Source: Arenicola marina
Taxonomy: Eukaryota > Annelida > Polychaeta > Arenicolidae
Assembly (NCBI GenBank): GCA_964019135.1
Contig: OZ025265.1
Location: 248,001-312,000, forward strand
DNA: 64,000 bases
Direction of reading: 5' to 3'
Below, in pieces: positions 1 to 12,905 of the stretch (positions are counted from its first letter, which is position 1; each line of letters begins with the position of its first letter). The position numbers and the translations under genes were made by a program. The notes below the pieces were generated by a model. The model had not been told where the DNA came from. It saw only the letters and a list, made by a program, of their open reading frames with translations, and did not search any database.

Positions 1-498
1 ATTGAATGCGCCAAGCGCTTCCGGGCCATCCTCTATGTTGGAGCTCATGGAATAGATTATCATAGTGAGTTATAGGCGTGAGTCATACGTGAGTGATGCT
101 AAAACAATGATTTGCCTTTACACGGAGCTTCCATGAGTGTCCTGCGTGTGGGATGTCAGGAATGTTTGTCGTGTTGATGGGGAATCGCGAGACAATGACA
201 TTCACGAAATGTTGTATCAATAATGGTAACATGGATAAATGCACTCAAGATATTAATGACTTAAGACAAGACAATATATGGTTAGTTGTGCACAGATACT
301 GAAAAATCTAATTATTATGAATATATGATATTCCACAAGTATCGGTCCTAATTCAGTTAACCAATAGGAATTGTTTTCTACCAGCTGTTTTCTACATGTG
401 GTTCATAAGATCGTTAATTGATTATTTGATCTTGGTTTGACAAATTCTCTGTCCGGTATGTGCAGCAATTTATTCATTGGTTGTTCAATATTACTTAC
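1..498. other. Downstream intron or flank of gene A
   Basis: No exon can be supported here. From about 200 onward the sequence matches the region starting near 39,430, so it belongs to the duplicated block carrying the vWA exons. The strong splice donor at the lower edge of the vWA exon means gene A should continue to the left, beyond this window. Confidence 0.5.
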
Positions 499-1080
499 TT
501 GTCGGAGTTGTGTCACAGATCAACGCGACCGTTTGCGCTAAAAGGGAAGTGAGATCCAGTATGCGTTCCGCGGTGAGCACGGGCCGCGTTGCAATATCAG
601 ATAAGAGGCCCGGGTCAGCGTCATCGGTCACGCCTATACCGATGATGGTAATGCCGGCTTGCCTTGCCATCTCGGCCTCTGACCGGATGAGGTCTTCCTC
701 TCCGTTATGATTGCCGTCTGTGAGAAGTACCAGGATGTTAGGTGCATCCGGCCGGTCGCCTCTCTGCTCATTAAACACTTCCCGGTTTGCCTTTCGCAGA
801 CCATCGGCGATGTTGCTCATACCATCATAGTAACTAAAGTTACGGACGCGACCAGCCATGTCATTGGCATTGGTGGTGTCACTCAAATCGAATTTGACGC
901 GCGCAAAGTCGCTGTAGACGACGGCACCCACTCGAACGCTGCTCAGACTGATCACTAACCGAGGGTCCAGCATAACGGCTGCTACAAAGTTGAGCATTCT
1001 GCGCCAGTTACCCGGATCGTGTCGATTTATGCTGCCGCTGGCGTCAATAACAAACGTCAAATCTGCCATTCTGTTGCATT
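499..1080 (-). CDS. Gene A: von Willebrand factor A domain exon
   Basis: Internal exon of 582 bp on the minus strand encoding one complete vWA domain. The acceptor is TCGTAG before 1080 and the donor is GTAAGT at 498-493. Both borders are phase 1, typical of shuffled extracellular modules. The domain opens with [10 protein letters not shown], the DxSxS part of the metal-binding MIDAS site, and carries LLTDG for the MIDAS aspartate. At the usual MIDAS threonine position (GMSNIADGL) it has serine, whereas paralogue gene B has threonine. vWA domains bind protein ligands, often through Mg2+, outside the cell or at its surface. By eye about three quarters of residues match gene B. The frame is open throughout, so the exon itself looks intact, but its partner exons are damaged. 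Whether the locus is expressed is unknown. Confidence 0.9.
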
Positions 1081-1610
1081 CTACGAAAAACAAAGTTATG
1101 TTATAAGCAGCTCATATATCACAAGAACAAACACTGAATTAACTATCGATATATCACACACGTTATAAAACGAGTTTATGCTGTAAGCAACGCATATATT
1201 CCAAGAAAATATGTATTATTTCCATAGAGTGGTTAGCAATGATTTAACTATCGCTATATCACACACGTAATGAAATCATACGCGTTCTACACAATCCCAG
1301 CATCATCAACGTGTATCTCACCGTCCTTGTCCGCTATTGAGCCGATAAATACCATCCTATTGTAGTATGTGTGTGGCTTGAGCGAATATAACTACAAAAA
1401 TATTTCACAACCGGCTTGTCGACACCGGTTTTATTTCTTTCCACGTCCGTCACCGTTGACTCTCACAATCAGATACCTCAGATACACTCAGATAATTGCC
1501 CTTGGCAGCCAGACGCCGGACAGGCACAAAACGATGCCGGCGCAACCAACTCATGCAGAGCTCAAATGCCGGATCCGGCAGTGACCAACACAACTCAAAC
1601 TACAACTACT
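1081..1610. other. Intron shared with gene B
   Basis: Non-coding. It matches 40,295-40,840 closely, including the repeated phrase with ACTATCGATATATCACACACGT. This shows that the duplication copied genomic DNA including introns, not a processed transcript. Confidence 0.7.
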
Positions 1611-1834
1611 AGTTTAGTGAGCTAGAGCGCTTGCATTCAGTGCTCTGGCCACATGAGAGCCTAACGGCACGCGGATCGATGTTCAAGCCCTGCTGTGGCC
1701 ATGCCTGTATCGTCAAAGGATAACGATCCCATGTCTTTCTTCGCAAAGAGTAGGGGTTACCCCCGGGACATGGTTCCATTCTCCTTTCCTTCTCCCATTG
1801 ACGCGATATGAACACAAGGGGTTAAAGTGTCCTG
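1611..1834 (+). repeat. tRNA-derived SINE, older copy
   Basis: Matches the SINE at 60,891-61,130 over its length: a tRNA-like head with GAGCTAGAGCGC, a B-box-like GTTCAAGCCC, a middle with GGGGTTACCCCCGGGAC, and a tail with TTGACGCGATATGAAC and GGTTAAAG. A shorter version lies at the matching place in gene B, so it inserted before the duplication. Confidence 0.65.
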
Positions 1835-1863
1835 AATATGCTACCAACCAATCATGGGCCTAC

Positions 1864-1948
1864 CGTGACAGTTGTGTCCGTCCTCAGACAATGTTTGACC
1901 GGGCTGAGTACATATACAAATGTAAGACCCCAAGGTGTTGATACAGCG
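1864..1948 (-). pseudogene. Gene A: broken EGF-like exon (C-terminal half only)
   Basis: The minus strand reads [17 protein letters not shown] then LSEDGHNCH, followed by the donor G|GTAGGC. This equals the second half of the fourth EGF exon of gene B (40,980-41,105). Similarity to gene B stops sharply near 1948. The part that should hold DIDEC and the first cysteines is gone, replaced by unrelated sequence running into the transmembrane exon at 2012. This EGF domain cannot fold normally. The gene may splice from the transmembrane exon straight to the vWA exon, since both borders are phase 1. Confidence 0.75.
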
Positions 1949-2011
1949 AAGCGCCACAGTGCGGCGAAGTTTGTTAACACATATATGGAGAATAAATGTG
2001 TGTATAGTCAC

Positions 2012-3106
2012 CTTCCACAGTGCTCGGTGCTCCACCGCCGACGGTGAAATAATACGCGAGGAATCCAGTGGCACAGAGACCCAGTGTGACGAGAATAGAC
2101 ACAGAGATCTGGGGCCGTGTTCACAAAGATTCTTAAGTAAATTCTTAAACAAATTCTTCAGATTTTTCAAGAATTCTCAATAATTTGCATAAGAATTCTA
2201 AAAGTGTTTCTCGAAAATTCTGGAGTAAAATGTTTTACTCTATTAGAGTAAAAAATAAGGAAAAGTTAAAGGTGTCCTGAGAATTCTTTAAAGTGTCATA
2301 AGTTGATAATTTGAAGACATGGCGATATTATTTCAATGATTACGCAGAAACTGTTGCCTCGATTTTGCGGAAATGTTCGCACTTTAAGGGGATTGCCACG
2401 AAGGAGTGACATGCCCGATATTATAGAAAATGACGCGGCAGTTATTGTTTTCTTGCATATGGAGCGTAACATATTCGAGGCACTACAACGTCAAAACCAT
2501 CGCTTTGAAGTCTTATGTTTAAATGCACATTAACATATATTCATTTCACTAATTTCGACTTTACCAAACTTTCAGTGTTTTATATGGATTGCCATGAGGA
2601 ATTGACAAGCTAATGTAAGAGCCGTCGAATAATCAGTTGCCGAGGGGGGCTGGGTGTATGCATAGTTTGCTGCTTTGGCGCATTGCGTCACAATACACTT
2701 GACGTCACTAAGCAACAAAACAGAAGACGTATTTATCACCATGACAACAGTGCCATATCCGCTTTTATACGGCTGTTTTGATTGGTCCAGAGCGGGCAGG
2801 ACAAATCACGCCCTGAAGAATTCTCAAAGTTTTACTCTGTAAAGAATTCTTTAATCTCTCTTCGAGAAACGATTCTTACAAATTTTCTTCACCGAGCAAA
2901 ATCTTTTGCTTTAATAAAAATAGGGAATTCTTTATAAGGAATCTTTGTGAACACGGCCCCAGTGCCGCCAATCGTCTGCCCTGCACCAGTTCGGAATACA
3001 CGTCAACCTCTTCGGCCACATCAACGTAGTCAGACTCATCAGACTCATCAGACTCGTTCATGTAAATACCGGCGACCGGAGAATTTCCTGCTGGCGACAG
3101 ATCCAT
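2012..3106 (-). CDS. Gene A: first coding exon, cytoplasmic tail plus transmembrane helix, split by a transposon
   Basis: Minus-strand ATG at 3106. About 49 residues follow, starting MDLSPAGNSPVAG, then an acidic stretch (NESDESDESDYVDV) and VYSELVQGRRLAAL. The frame is then interrupted by the element at 2112-2959. Just beyond it the frame resumes as Q, then ISVSILVTLGLCATGF and LAYYFTVGGG, a clear membrane helix, then APSTVE with a phase 1 donor (GAAG|GTGACT) at 2012. Taking out 848 bp leaves an open frame (CTG CAG ATC). The layout, tail then helix then EGF/vWA, predicts a type II membrane protein with its domains outside. The tail has SDYVDV, which fits an ITIM-like pattern, and YMNE, which fits a Grb2-type YxN site; both are motif matches only. 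Using GT/AG inside the element would shift the frame, so this copy is probably not functional. Confidence 0.65.
2112..2959. mobile_element. Non-autonomous DNA transposon with terminal inverted repeats
   Basis: The left end reads GGGCCGTGTTCACAAAGATT and the right end is its inverse apart from small differences. Inside both ends are runs of AATTCTTA-like sequence in opposite orientation. The length is about 850 bp. A 65-codon open frame at 2336-2533 resembles nothing I recognise, so the element seems to lack a transposase. No clean target duplication is visible (flanks CTG and CAG). It interrupts the first coding exon of gene A. Confidence 0.75.
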
Positions 3107-3129
3107 CCTCTGTAACTCGAGAGAGCACC

Positions 3130-4641
<1,512 letters not shown>

Positions 4642-5844
4642 AACATTAAAAATGCTTCACGGTTTGCTGCATGTTTAGCGATACCCACCAACCAGGACTC
4701 AGTTGTAAACCCAGCTCACCGTCCCTTTAAAGGAAATGGTGAAATGAAAAGCTGAATAGTCTCTATCAGACTTAGGTGACCTCATATCTATTTTTAGCAC
4801 ACGCGTGCAGCTCCGGAATGCCGGGCACACAAACCAGCCGACGCCCGGGCTGATGCATGCTAGCATGGCAGGCTCAGTACCTTTTGTACAAATTAAACTC
4901 TTACATGATGATGTTAGAGGGGAGAGGGGGGGGGGGGTTGTTACCAGCCTGTAGGAGGTCACTCCAATACTCAATTGAAGAGATGGTTGCAGTGTCGCGG
5001 CCCCGGGGGGGAGGGAGGGGCACATTTATACAAATGTGGTGAGGGGACGGTAGGGGGTGGGGGCGGAGTTGGTTTGTTGCCCTTGATGCCTGAACCCGCG
5101 ATATACCTTACCCCCCTCCCCTCCCCCTTTCAAATTCTGTGCACCGCGGTAACCTACCTATGACAGAACAAAACTATGACTTTGACTAAGACCGAACGAA
5201 TCGCAACATGCATATATTTAAATTGCTGTAAATGTGACTACTGGTTTTGAACAAATAATGCCCAATATTCAGCTTAATCATGCATCTCGTCAATCAGCAA
5301 AGCACATGCAAACACCGAAAGCAGATTTTTTTTAAAGCTCTCTATTAGACCATCAATATTGTAAGATCGGACCCCTGAGTTAGGTTGAGGTTTCGATTCT
5401 CACGTGTGTCATGTTCGGTTCGGCCAGGGCGTTCATACAGACCCCCGTCTTCGCATTCACAAATGAAGTCGCTTGTATATTTCAATCAAGCTTTTATTCA
5501 TAGCGGTTGTTCATCTCGTTGTGTTGTGTTCTTCTCTAGTTGAATTCTTGGTTTCTGGACTCCCTCCTTAGTTGACCAGACTCCCGGATCCGTGCCCCTT
5601 ATGTACCCCTACGCTCCTACAACCCTGGGAGTGTACTCTCTTATCAGGAATTTGGGAGGCATTTTGGTGGAAACATGTTTTCACTCTCTTTCTCTAGTTT
5701 GCGCGTCTGGATTTCGGGTCAGACTGGCTGTCGCCGAGTGTCACCAGTGTCACCTTATCTCCCATTGTTTTTAGTACATCACGTTCGCCCGCCTCCCTTC
5801 CGGAGCTGTATAAGGGCCTAGCACCTCCGGGTCGACGGATCCAG
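4642..5844. other. Non-coding; purine/pyrimidine-rich stretch
   Basis: Positions 4642-4745 match 58,205-58,310 (duplicated flank). Positions 4918-5130 are rich in G-runs, then C-runs. The rest up to 5844 shows no exon, repeat unit or RNA gene that I can support. Confidence 0.5.
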
Positions 5845-6348
5845 AACGTTCTATAAAAAATGTATATATTAGGTAATAATCGTCACGAGTACTGGGACAC
5901 GCGATTGCATCATCACTGGTAGGTAACGAAATGTCCTGATAAACAGCATAAAAGAAGATCTTTAAGTCGCAGTATTAATATTCGTGATGTTATACTTGGA
6001 GTCCCAGAAAGTGATTACAACGTTTTGTTTTCGACGATCGCGTATTTATTATATAAAGAATGGCTTCTCTCGAGCACTGGTAGACTGAAACCAAATAGAT
6101 TGCCGGACTTTCTTTATCACGGAATTAGACTATTAAAGTAAAATACTAAAACAAATAAGAAAGAGCAGTTCTGCTGCATCTTTACTCACAACAGTTAAAA
6201 AAGCCTTGATATAGAACGTGCTGATATATTTATCATGTGTTGCTTTTAACTCAGTGAATATATAGATTACTTGAATGTATTGCATGAATTTTGTACTTAT
6301 AAATGACCTCTTGGGAATAAAGAATTTAAAAAAAAAAAAAAAAAAAAT
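5845..6348 (+). mobile_element. LINE 3' end with poly(A) tail
   Basis: A diverged C-terminus of a LINE ORF2 reads DVILGVPESDYNVLF, then STIAYLLYKEWLLSS, then GRLKPNRLPDFLYHGIRL and a stop. An AT-rich 3' UTR and a run of about 19 A (6330-6348) follow. A related tail (LLYKKWILANTCRLE and a matching end) occurs at 27,480-27,560. The insert is heavily 5'-truncated, as is usual for target-primed retrotransposition. Confidence 0.7.
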
Positions 6349-6984
6349 CATCGCTGGTAGGTGCAGTGACCTAACCTACTTCCACGTGGATTCCAGGACA
6401 CATGACACTGACTCGTGCGTCGGAAACGTTCGAGAACTATGACTAAGCATATGGCTTTACGTAATATATCCGGTGCAGTAGTTACACAATGTTCCTTTCT
6501 GGGTGCGGATTAGTCACGCCCAGTGCGATAAGTACAGGGCGGGGACTTTACAATATAGCCACCTAACTTTCCCCACACCATCAAGAAACTTGAAGTGCAA
6601 CGGTCAGTTGGCTAGTGGGTTAACACATAAAAGACATCTCTCAACGCCATCCGGGAGAGGGGGTGGGCTGGGTTCAAAGATCGCCACTCTCCTGTTGACC
6701 TGGGTAACGTCTCGTGCTGGGCAAAGTACGCTGTAGGGTGAGGGTGATGATGTTTCAGAATTTCTGCATGTAACTTAGCCTTAGGATCCAACAGTCGTGG
6801 GCATCTTTTGGTGACTAAAACCATACTGTCACGAAAGTTTGCCCGGCCTTCCTGGTTTTAGTGACGCACGCACATCGTGCGCTGACGTCATGATCTAAAA
6901 ATAACCCGAAACCCCAAAGTCTGATAGAGGCTATCACGAGGAACGCAAGTACCCTTGCCCCCCTCCCACCACCCCCCCCCCCTT
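6349..6984. other. Non-coding; ends in C-run shared with gene B flank
   Basis: No gene is supported. The last part (6935-6984: GAGGAACGCAAGTACCCTTG, then a C-run, then CTTCTGTGTGATGTCG) matches 58,748-58,805. It looks like the right end of the poly-G bounded element seen whole in the other copy. Confidence 0.5.
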
Positions 6985-7150
6985 CTGTGTGATGTCGACG
7001 GCGACTCGCTATCACGACCGCGCGATATAAATACACCGTGCAGATTTATTGTTGTTTTACAGACTGACGAGAAATAAAACTTATGCATCACAATTTTGAG
7101 ATACTAAACAAATCAAAGATGACGCAGGTAAGTATACTACTGTAACTGCC
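6985..7150 (+). promoter_or_regulatory. Promoter/first-exon repeat, copy 1
   Basis: Contains CGACTCGCTATCACGACCG, a TATA-like GATATAAATACA at 7022-7033, then TTTTACAGACTGACGAG, and ATG ACG CAG followed by the donor GTAAGT at 7128. Copies lie near 22,300, 36,480 and 58,900. Only the 3' half of the unit is present here. No gene that it would drive is recognisable downstream. Confidence 0.5.
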
Positions 7151-8573
7151 CCAACACGACCGCATATTTACATAGCAATGTAACGTTGCACAACAGCCTC
7201 GGTGTATCAAACCCAGGGCAGAACCAGTCGGAGACGGCCAACAAGGGATGAAGTGTAGTTTTGTCGCCTGTCATTTGACTGTTGGAAATGGATCACAGGT
7301 CTACCATGACGGCTAAGTAACGACACATATATATGGACTAGCGTTCGTAATAATAAGCGAAAGAAATAACAGTATGGCAGTATTTTGTTTCATACGTCAA
7401 ATAGTGGCAGGCAGAAGGTAGACATTGGGCAGAAATAATATCGATAATCATATTGACATACATTGAGACCGGGAGCTTCGGAATAACGGGACATGTATGT
7501 TAAGGATATTTAAACCCTGTGCAATTATTGTGCATCCAGTACAGAATACTCAAGTTGCGGCTAAAGCACGATATAAACGAATATCAGTCCAGTAAAACTA
7601 AGGCCCAAGCTGCTGTTTTCCGTCCGTTGTTCGTCATTTAACGTATTACTACTACCTTCAGTGGATAAAATCTGCCTGACGTCCTGGTTGGTCTATGGAA
7701 TTGACGTGTAGACCGCTTAACTATACTGTAAAATTGGATCAAAGATCAAAAAGATCAAATCAATTCAAATAGGTAAGGTTCCCCGGGCAGAGTTCGTACT
7801 CTTGCTACTAATGGGAAGTTGTGGACGCGAGACAGTACGGGATTTGTTTGTTTTGATGACGGTTCGGGCGATAAGGCGTTGGGAGAAATATTATTATTAC
7901 TGTTGGCACCAAGCCAGGTAGCCCGCCGCAGGCGATATTATGCCGCGGGATAAGGTGATAAGCACCCAGCGGTTGTGTTGACACATGCGATAGCTTTGAC
8001 ACATCTAAGAGCGGCGGTTGGATATTGATAGGTTCAAGGCGGCTGCTGATGCCAATGGGCTCTTGCATGCCGCGGCATAGTGGGACAGACAACTTCATTT
8101 TATTAGTATAGATAGCTACATCTATGCAGTTATAACCAGGTAGTAAATATACAATGTATATAATACATTCAAAGGTAATTAAGGTGCCACATGCATAAAC
8201 CACTCAAAGGTATTGAAGATACAACATACATGTGCAACCACTCAAACAATTATTTACCGTATCACATAATTATCTAATCTATTCAATCTATTGTTGTATT
8301 GGAATTACAAGCGATTTAATGGTATTTAATGTTATTCAAATCGCTTGGCCGCCCAACTCATGAATCTAAGAAATTTTGAACTGATGAGTTTTTGGCACTT
8401 TTTTTTTGGCACGTTTTATATTCTGCAAAATGACTAATGACTTCTTAATTGACATCCATGAAACAATAATGGACTGATGAGGTGGCCCTGCCTGGTACCA
8501 CTACCCCGTCGAAAGAATCAGAGATACTTTCAATTCAATACAGAACGCACCAATTGCCCCAATTAGCAGCCCG
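7151..8573. repeat. Duplicated flank (pair of 58,975-59,575)
   Basis: Several blocks match the gene B flank in the same order: CCTCGGTGTATCAAACCCAG, the stretch beginning TAGCTACATCTATGCAGTTA, and the stretch with CTGATGAGGTGGCCCTGCCT. About 760 bp (7340-8105) is present here but absent in the other copy. No exon is seen. Confidence 0.75.
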
Positions 8574-9489
8574 GCATGGCGGGGTTAGCACAGCGCGGTT
8601 AGCATGGCGCGGTTAGCATGGCTGGGTTAGCGAGGCTCGGTTAGCATGGCTCGGTTAGCATGGCGCGGTTAGCATGGCTGGGTTAGCGAGGCTCGGTTAG
8701 CATGGCTCGGTTAGCATGGCGCGGTTAGCGTGGCGCGGTGAGCATGGCTCGGTTAGCATGGCGCGGTTAGCATGGCGCGGTAACATGGGGCGGTTAGCGT
8801 GGCGCGGTTAGCATGGGGCGGTTAGTTTGGCGCGGTTAGCATGGAGCGGTTAGCATGGCGCAGTTAGCATGGCACGGTTAGCATGGCGCGGTTAGCGTGG
8901 CGCGGTTGGCATGGGGCGGTTAGTTTTGCGCGGTTAGCATGGCGCGGTTAGCATGGTGCGGTTAGCATAGCGCGGTTAGCATGGCGCGGTTAGCGTGGCT
9001 CGGTTAGCATGGCGCGGTTAGCATGGCGCGGTTAGCATGGCGCGGTTAGCGTGGCTCGGTTAGCATAGCGCGGTTAGCATGGCGCGGTTAGCGTGGCTCG
9101 GTTAGCGTGGCGCGGTTAGCATGGGGCGGTTAGTTTGGCGCGGTTAGCATGGGGCGGTTAGCATGGCGCGGTTAGCATGGCGCGGTTAGCATGGCGCGGT
9201 TAGCATGGCGTGGTCAGCATGGAGCGGTTAGCATGGGGCGGTTAGCATGGCGCGGTTAGCGTGGCTCGGTTAGCATAGCGCGGTTAGCATGGCGCGGTTA
9301 GCGTGGCTCGGTTAGCGTGGCGCGGTTAGCATGGGGCGGTTAGTTTGGCTCGGTTAGCGTGGCGCGGTTAGCATGGGGCGGTTAGTTTGGCGCGGTTAGC
9401 ATGGGGCGGTTAGCATGGCGCGGTTAGCATGGCGCGGTTAGCATGGCGCGGTTAGCAAGGCGCGGTTAGCATGGCGCGGTTAGTATGGC
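8574..9489. repeat. 14 bp minisatellite (GTTAGCATGGCGCG)
   Basis: About 65 tandem copies of GTTAGCATGGCGCG with variants such as GTTAGCGTGGCTCG and GTTAGTTTGGCGCG. Higher-order blocks of several variants are themselves repeated. A shorter sister array of the same unit is at 59,575-59,943. Confidence 0.95.
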
Positions 9490-10382
9490 TTCATGATGGG
9501 TGCCTTTGAGTTTTTCTACGGTAAGTGATCACGATGCAATGCCTCGGACTGTCACACCTGGGGGAGTTTCATCATTTCATTTCATTGTCACGGGAAAGCC
9601 TCTATGTTTCATGTGTGCCTGAAGGTGGCCTAAACAGTAGTAACTTATGACAATTACTGAAAATCACAGGGATGTCCGGTTGCTGAAGGTAGCATCATGT
9701 GAATCAGTAAAAGAATGGTGTCCATGATTTAATATGTCAGCAACGATTCTGTTAATATATATTATACCATCATCAAATTTAATTGTTGAGGCTTTGAGGA
9801 GCATTACATATACAACACTGTAATGTACTGAATGTTCACGTTGTGATGTAGGGAGTGACTTCACCAAGGATCGAAGTATGTTGGCAAATGGTCGCTATTT
9901 ATACCGCAGATTATGCGTGATGTAGTCGCTACTTGAACAGTTTATGGTCATTTCATAACAAAAATCAGTAATCAGTTTATTGTCACAAAAACAGAACACA
10001 AATTACAGCATTATATTTATTTTCATGACATTTTCTCGAGACAAGAGTAGAAGCCAGATGCTTATTCGCTCCATTATTCGCTCGATTTATATCATGTACG
10101 TTAAGCTGAGAACTATATGCAAGCAAGGTAACAAAGAACAGCAGGACAACTCCCCCCCCCCCCGGAAAACTCCCCCCGGACAAGTCTACCCCGACTTTTC
10201 CCCCTGGACAATTCCCCGCTCGGACAATTGTCCTCTAGGACAACTGCCCCCCGGTAAGTTACGAGACCATTCTTCCCGGAAGATCCCCCCCGGTCAACCC
10301 GGTGTACAAGTGCGTTGGTGACGTTTAACATTATTACCTCGATCCAAATGGCGTTCACACATGTCGCATGTAAAGAAGTAGA
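9490..10382. other. Non-coding spacer
   Basis: No exon is supported. Positions 10,150-10,300 hold a loose C-rich tandem (GGACAACTCCCC, GGACAATTCCCC, GGACAACTGCCC). Confidence 0.5.
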
Positions 10383-12200
10383 ATGGGTTATATTCTGGGA
10401 TCACCTAATGTATCCGCTCATATTCAAGCTGCAGAAATACGTTGCACTCCAGTACCGGACCACAAAGCCGTTATCGATAATCTAGAAGACAATGTTAGGA
10501 AGCGAGGGAAAGGCTATTGGAAACTAAACACCACACTACTGGCCGATGTCGAGTACAAGGACACCAGAGACCAGTATGAGAGACAAATATCATGTAGTGA
10601 ATTGTGGGATCTCTATAAAATTCGCGTTAAGGAGAACTCAATCAAATACAGCATAGGATGAGGGAGAGGAATCAGTTAAAACGAATTCAACTCGAAATAG
10701 ATCAATGAGGTCAGCGTGGAAGATAACGAAATGCTGGAAACTAAGGCAAAGGGTGTTCAAATACGTGACAGGGCTAAGTGGGTCGAAAATGGGGAGAAAA
10801 CATCGGCTATTGCACCCAATTGTAGAAAAGAGACAAACGTATATTCGTATTGACAAATTAGTCACTAAAATCGGTTTACAGGTGCAAGTCTCCGGCTTAT
10901 CCAAGACGTGATTAAATATGCCGACAAAACGAGACTGAAGGTGTCCTACTCTTTTTATGGGTTTTACGAAAGCTTTTGATAGTGTTGAATGGGAAACCAT
11001 GCTGCAGATCCTACGTAAATACAATGTCGGAGATAACTTTATCCGTTGGGTGGAAGTTCTGTACACAAACGTTATATTATTTGTTTAAAATAACGGATAT
11101 TCTTCGCGGGCAGTTGATATGAAATAATGGTTGTTAAAGTGTTGGTGTTGAGCATAAGGCAAAACAGTAATATTCAAGGATATATTATTAAACGCAGGAA
11201 TCAAAATAATCAAATGAAAATTGGTCAGTATGTGGATGATACAACTCAATTATTTGCACTCAACAAATTGCATATAAAGAAAGCTATCGATTAGGTAGTG
11301 TTATTTGGTAAAGCTTCAGGAATGTTGATAAACCTGTCAAACACATATGGAATGGCTTTGGGTAAAGAAAGCGAGATAAACTATTCAGTGTGTAAAATAT
11401 CTTTCACCAATAATCCGGTGAAATGTTTACGACTATTTCGTCGCAATACTCTTGTGCAGCCTATGGCACATGGTGGGCCTGAAATGATAGATATCGAAGC
11501 ACACTTTAAGGCGATAAAATGTACGTGGATCAAGCGAGTTCCGGATTTTGACGAATGGGAATTATATGGGAAGAACATACTTAAACCACTTCGGTGCAAA
11601 CTGTGCAGCCTTGAACTTTAGCGATGTCAAGGGGAATAACTGCCCAGTATTAAGGGAGTTACCCAAGTTCTATTCCGACGTTATTTCTGCTATTAGTGAA
11701 ATTTATTCTTTTAATACACCCCAAGATAATAGCGATGTCTAAAACAATTTCATATGGGGAAATAGTAACTATGCGTATAAAGAAAGCAGAAAGGAACGAT
11801 GTTTAAGTTTCACGGAAAGTATGCAGTTGGCTAGCCTGCATTATTAATCAAGATCACTCAATCCGCATGTCTAACCTATACATTAATAAGGTGAAGAAAA
11901 TTCAGGATCCAATATTGGCGCAATTTAACTACAAAGTATTACACAACATCTTGCCATATGGAAAGGATACACACATGGAAACAAGCCTCATATAGCCTAT
12001 GAAGACATTCCGCACCTTATATTTCATTGTGAAGACGTAAAGGTCATATAGGAGAGTGTAGAAAGAATACATATGAAATGCTTAAGTTGAATAAATAAGG
12101 AAGGACACCCAAGCAGCAACTACTAAAAATGGAAGATTAAATGCCCCAACCCTAAAGTCGATAATTTTCGCAACAAGGGTAGCCTGGGTGCGACCTTATT
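10383..12200 (+). mobile_element. LINE ORF2 remnant (L1/Tx1-like), decayed
   Basis: Scattered matches to a LINE ORF2 in order. KRGKGYWKLNTTLLAD corresponds to RGKGFWKLNTSLFYD of the LINE at 51.6 kb. VLLFMGFTKAFDSVEWE-like sequence near 10,950 is the reverse transcriptase FDKAFDS motif. GQYVDDTTQLFAL near 11,230 is the YxDD catalytic box. QFNYKVLHNILP near 11,925 is the C-terminal region. Many stops and frame changes show it is old. The family is the same as, or close to, that of the 26.9 and 5.8 kb fragments. Confidence 0.75.
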
Positions 12201-12336
12201 TATTCACTGAAAACTCAGGGGTTTACCATCAAAGACTAAATATGAACTTCAATATTATAATATACTGTTTCTACGATGAGTCTTTTAAAGACGGAAAACC
12301 CTGATCGAGCTAGGCCTAATAGATATCAACATATAT

Positions 12337-12901
12337 TGTTACGGGTGTAAGATTACTATTGAGGGTTAGTAGGGTTAATTCGTGATTACGACTCGTCGGA
12401 GTGCATGCGAGGAGTGGTCGTTTGGAGTGAACTCAGGCACGTGGCCTAATGTGAGTGATATTCACGTGTTAAAAGAGGCCCGATATCTTAGAGTCGAAAC
12501 GACTTTTCAACCTGACACCGAACCTGGTCAGTTCCGCGGGACACTGTCACCATTGATGTCGTCATTGACGCTGTGCCGGGACGGCTTTCAGTTACCCGAG
12601 CTGAATCGCTTCATCATCCATCTTCGCCAGGCCGCGTCGTCAAACACCCGAGCTACATCGCTATCTTCTTCGGGCTGGGCCCAACCTCACCCGAGCCTTA
12701 TCGTCGGTCACCGGATTTTATCGCCAGGTCGCACTCATCATTCAGCCACTTCAGCCGCTCCAGCCTCCGGTTGCCAGGGAAGTAAACTTTAAAAGTGAAC
12801 AATGCATGTGAACTTGTACTTCAAGGGGGGTTTTATTGTTGTAAATATATGTGTACCTGAATAATCACCAGTCGTCTGTTTTCTGTTGCCGTCATGTAAC
12901 A
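12337..12901. mobile_element. Solo LTR of an LTR retrotransposon (fossil)
   Basis: A 565 bp unit that starts TGTTACGGGTGTAAG and ends CATGTAACA, with TG...CA ends and a short inverted TGTTAC/GTAACA. It is flanked on both sides by ATAT (12,333-12,336 and 12,902-12,905), a likely target duplication. No internal coding part or second LTR is in view, so it is a solo LTR left by recombination. The ends look like those of Ty3/Gypsy-type LTRs; the family assignment is an inference. Intact ends and flanking repeat suggest moderate rather than great age. Confidence 0.7.
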
Positions 12902-12905
12902 ATAT

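Noticed and set aside
491-958. Plus-strand frames opposite the vWA exon
   Set aside because: Shadows of the minus-strand coding exon, whose splice sites and paralogue fix the true strand.
8574-9489. GGTTAGC units resembling telomere repeats (TTAGGG)
   Set aside because: The unit is 14 bp GTTAGCATGGCGCG, not TTAGGG. It is an interstitial minisatellite.
12382-12792. 136-codon frame
   Set aside because: Lies wholly inside the solo LTR and shows no domain.
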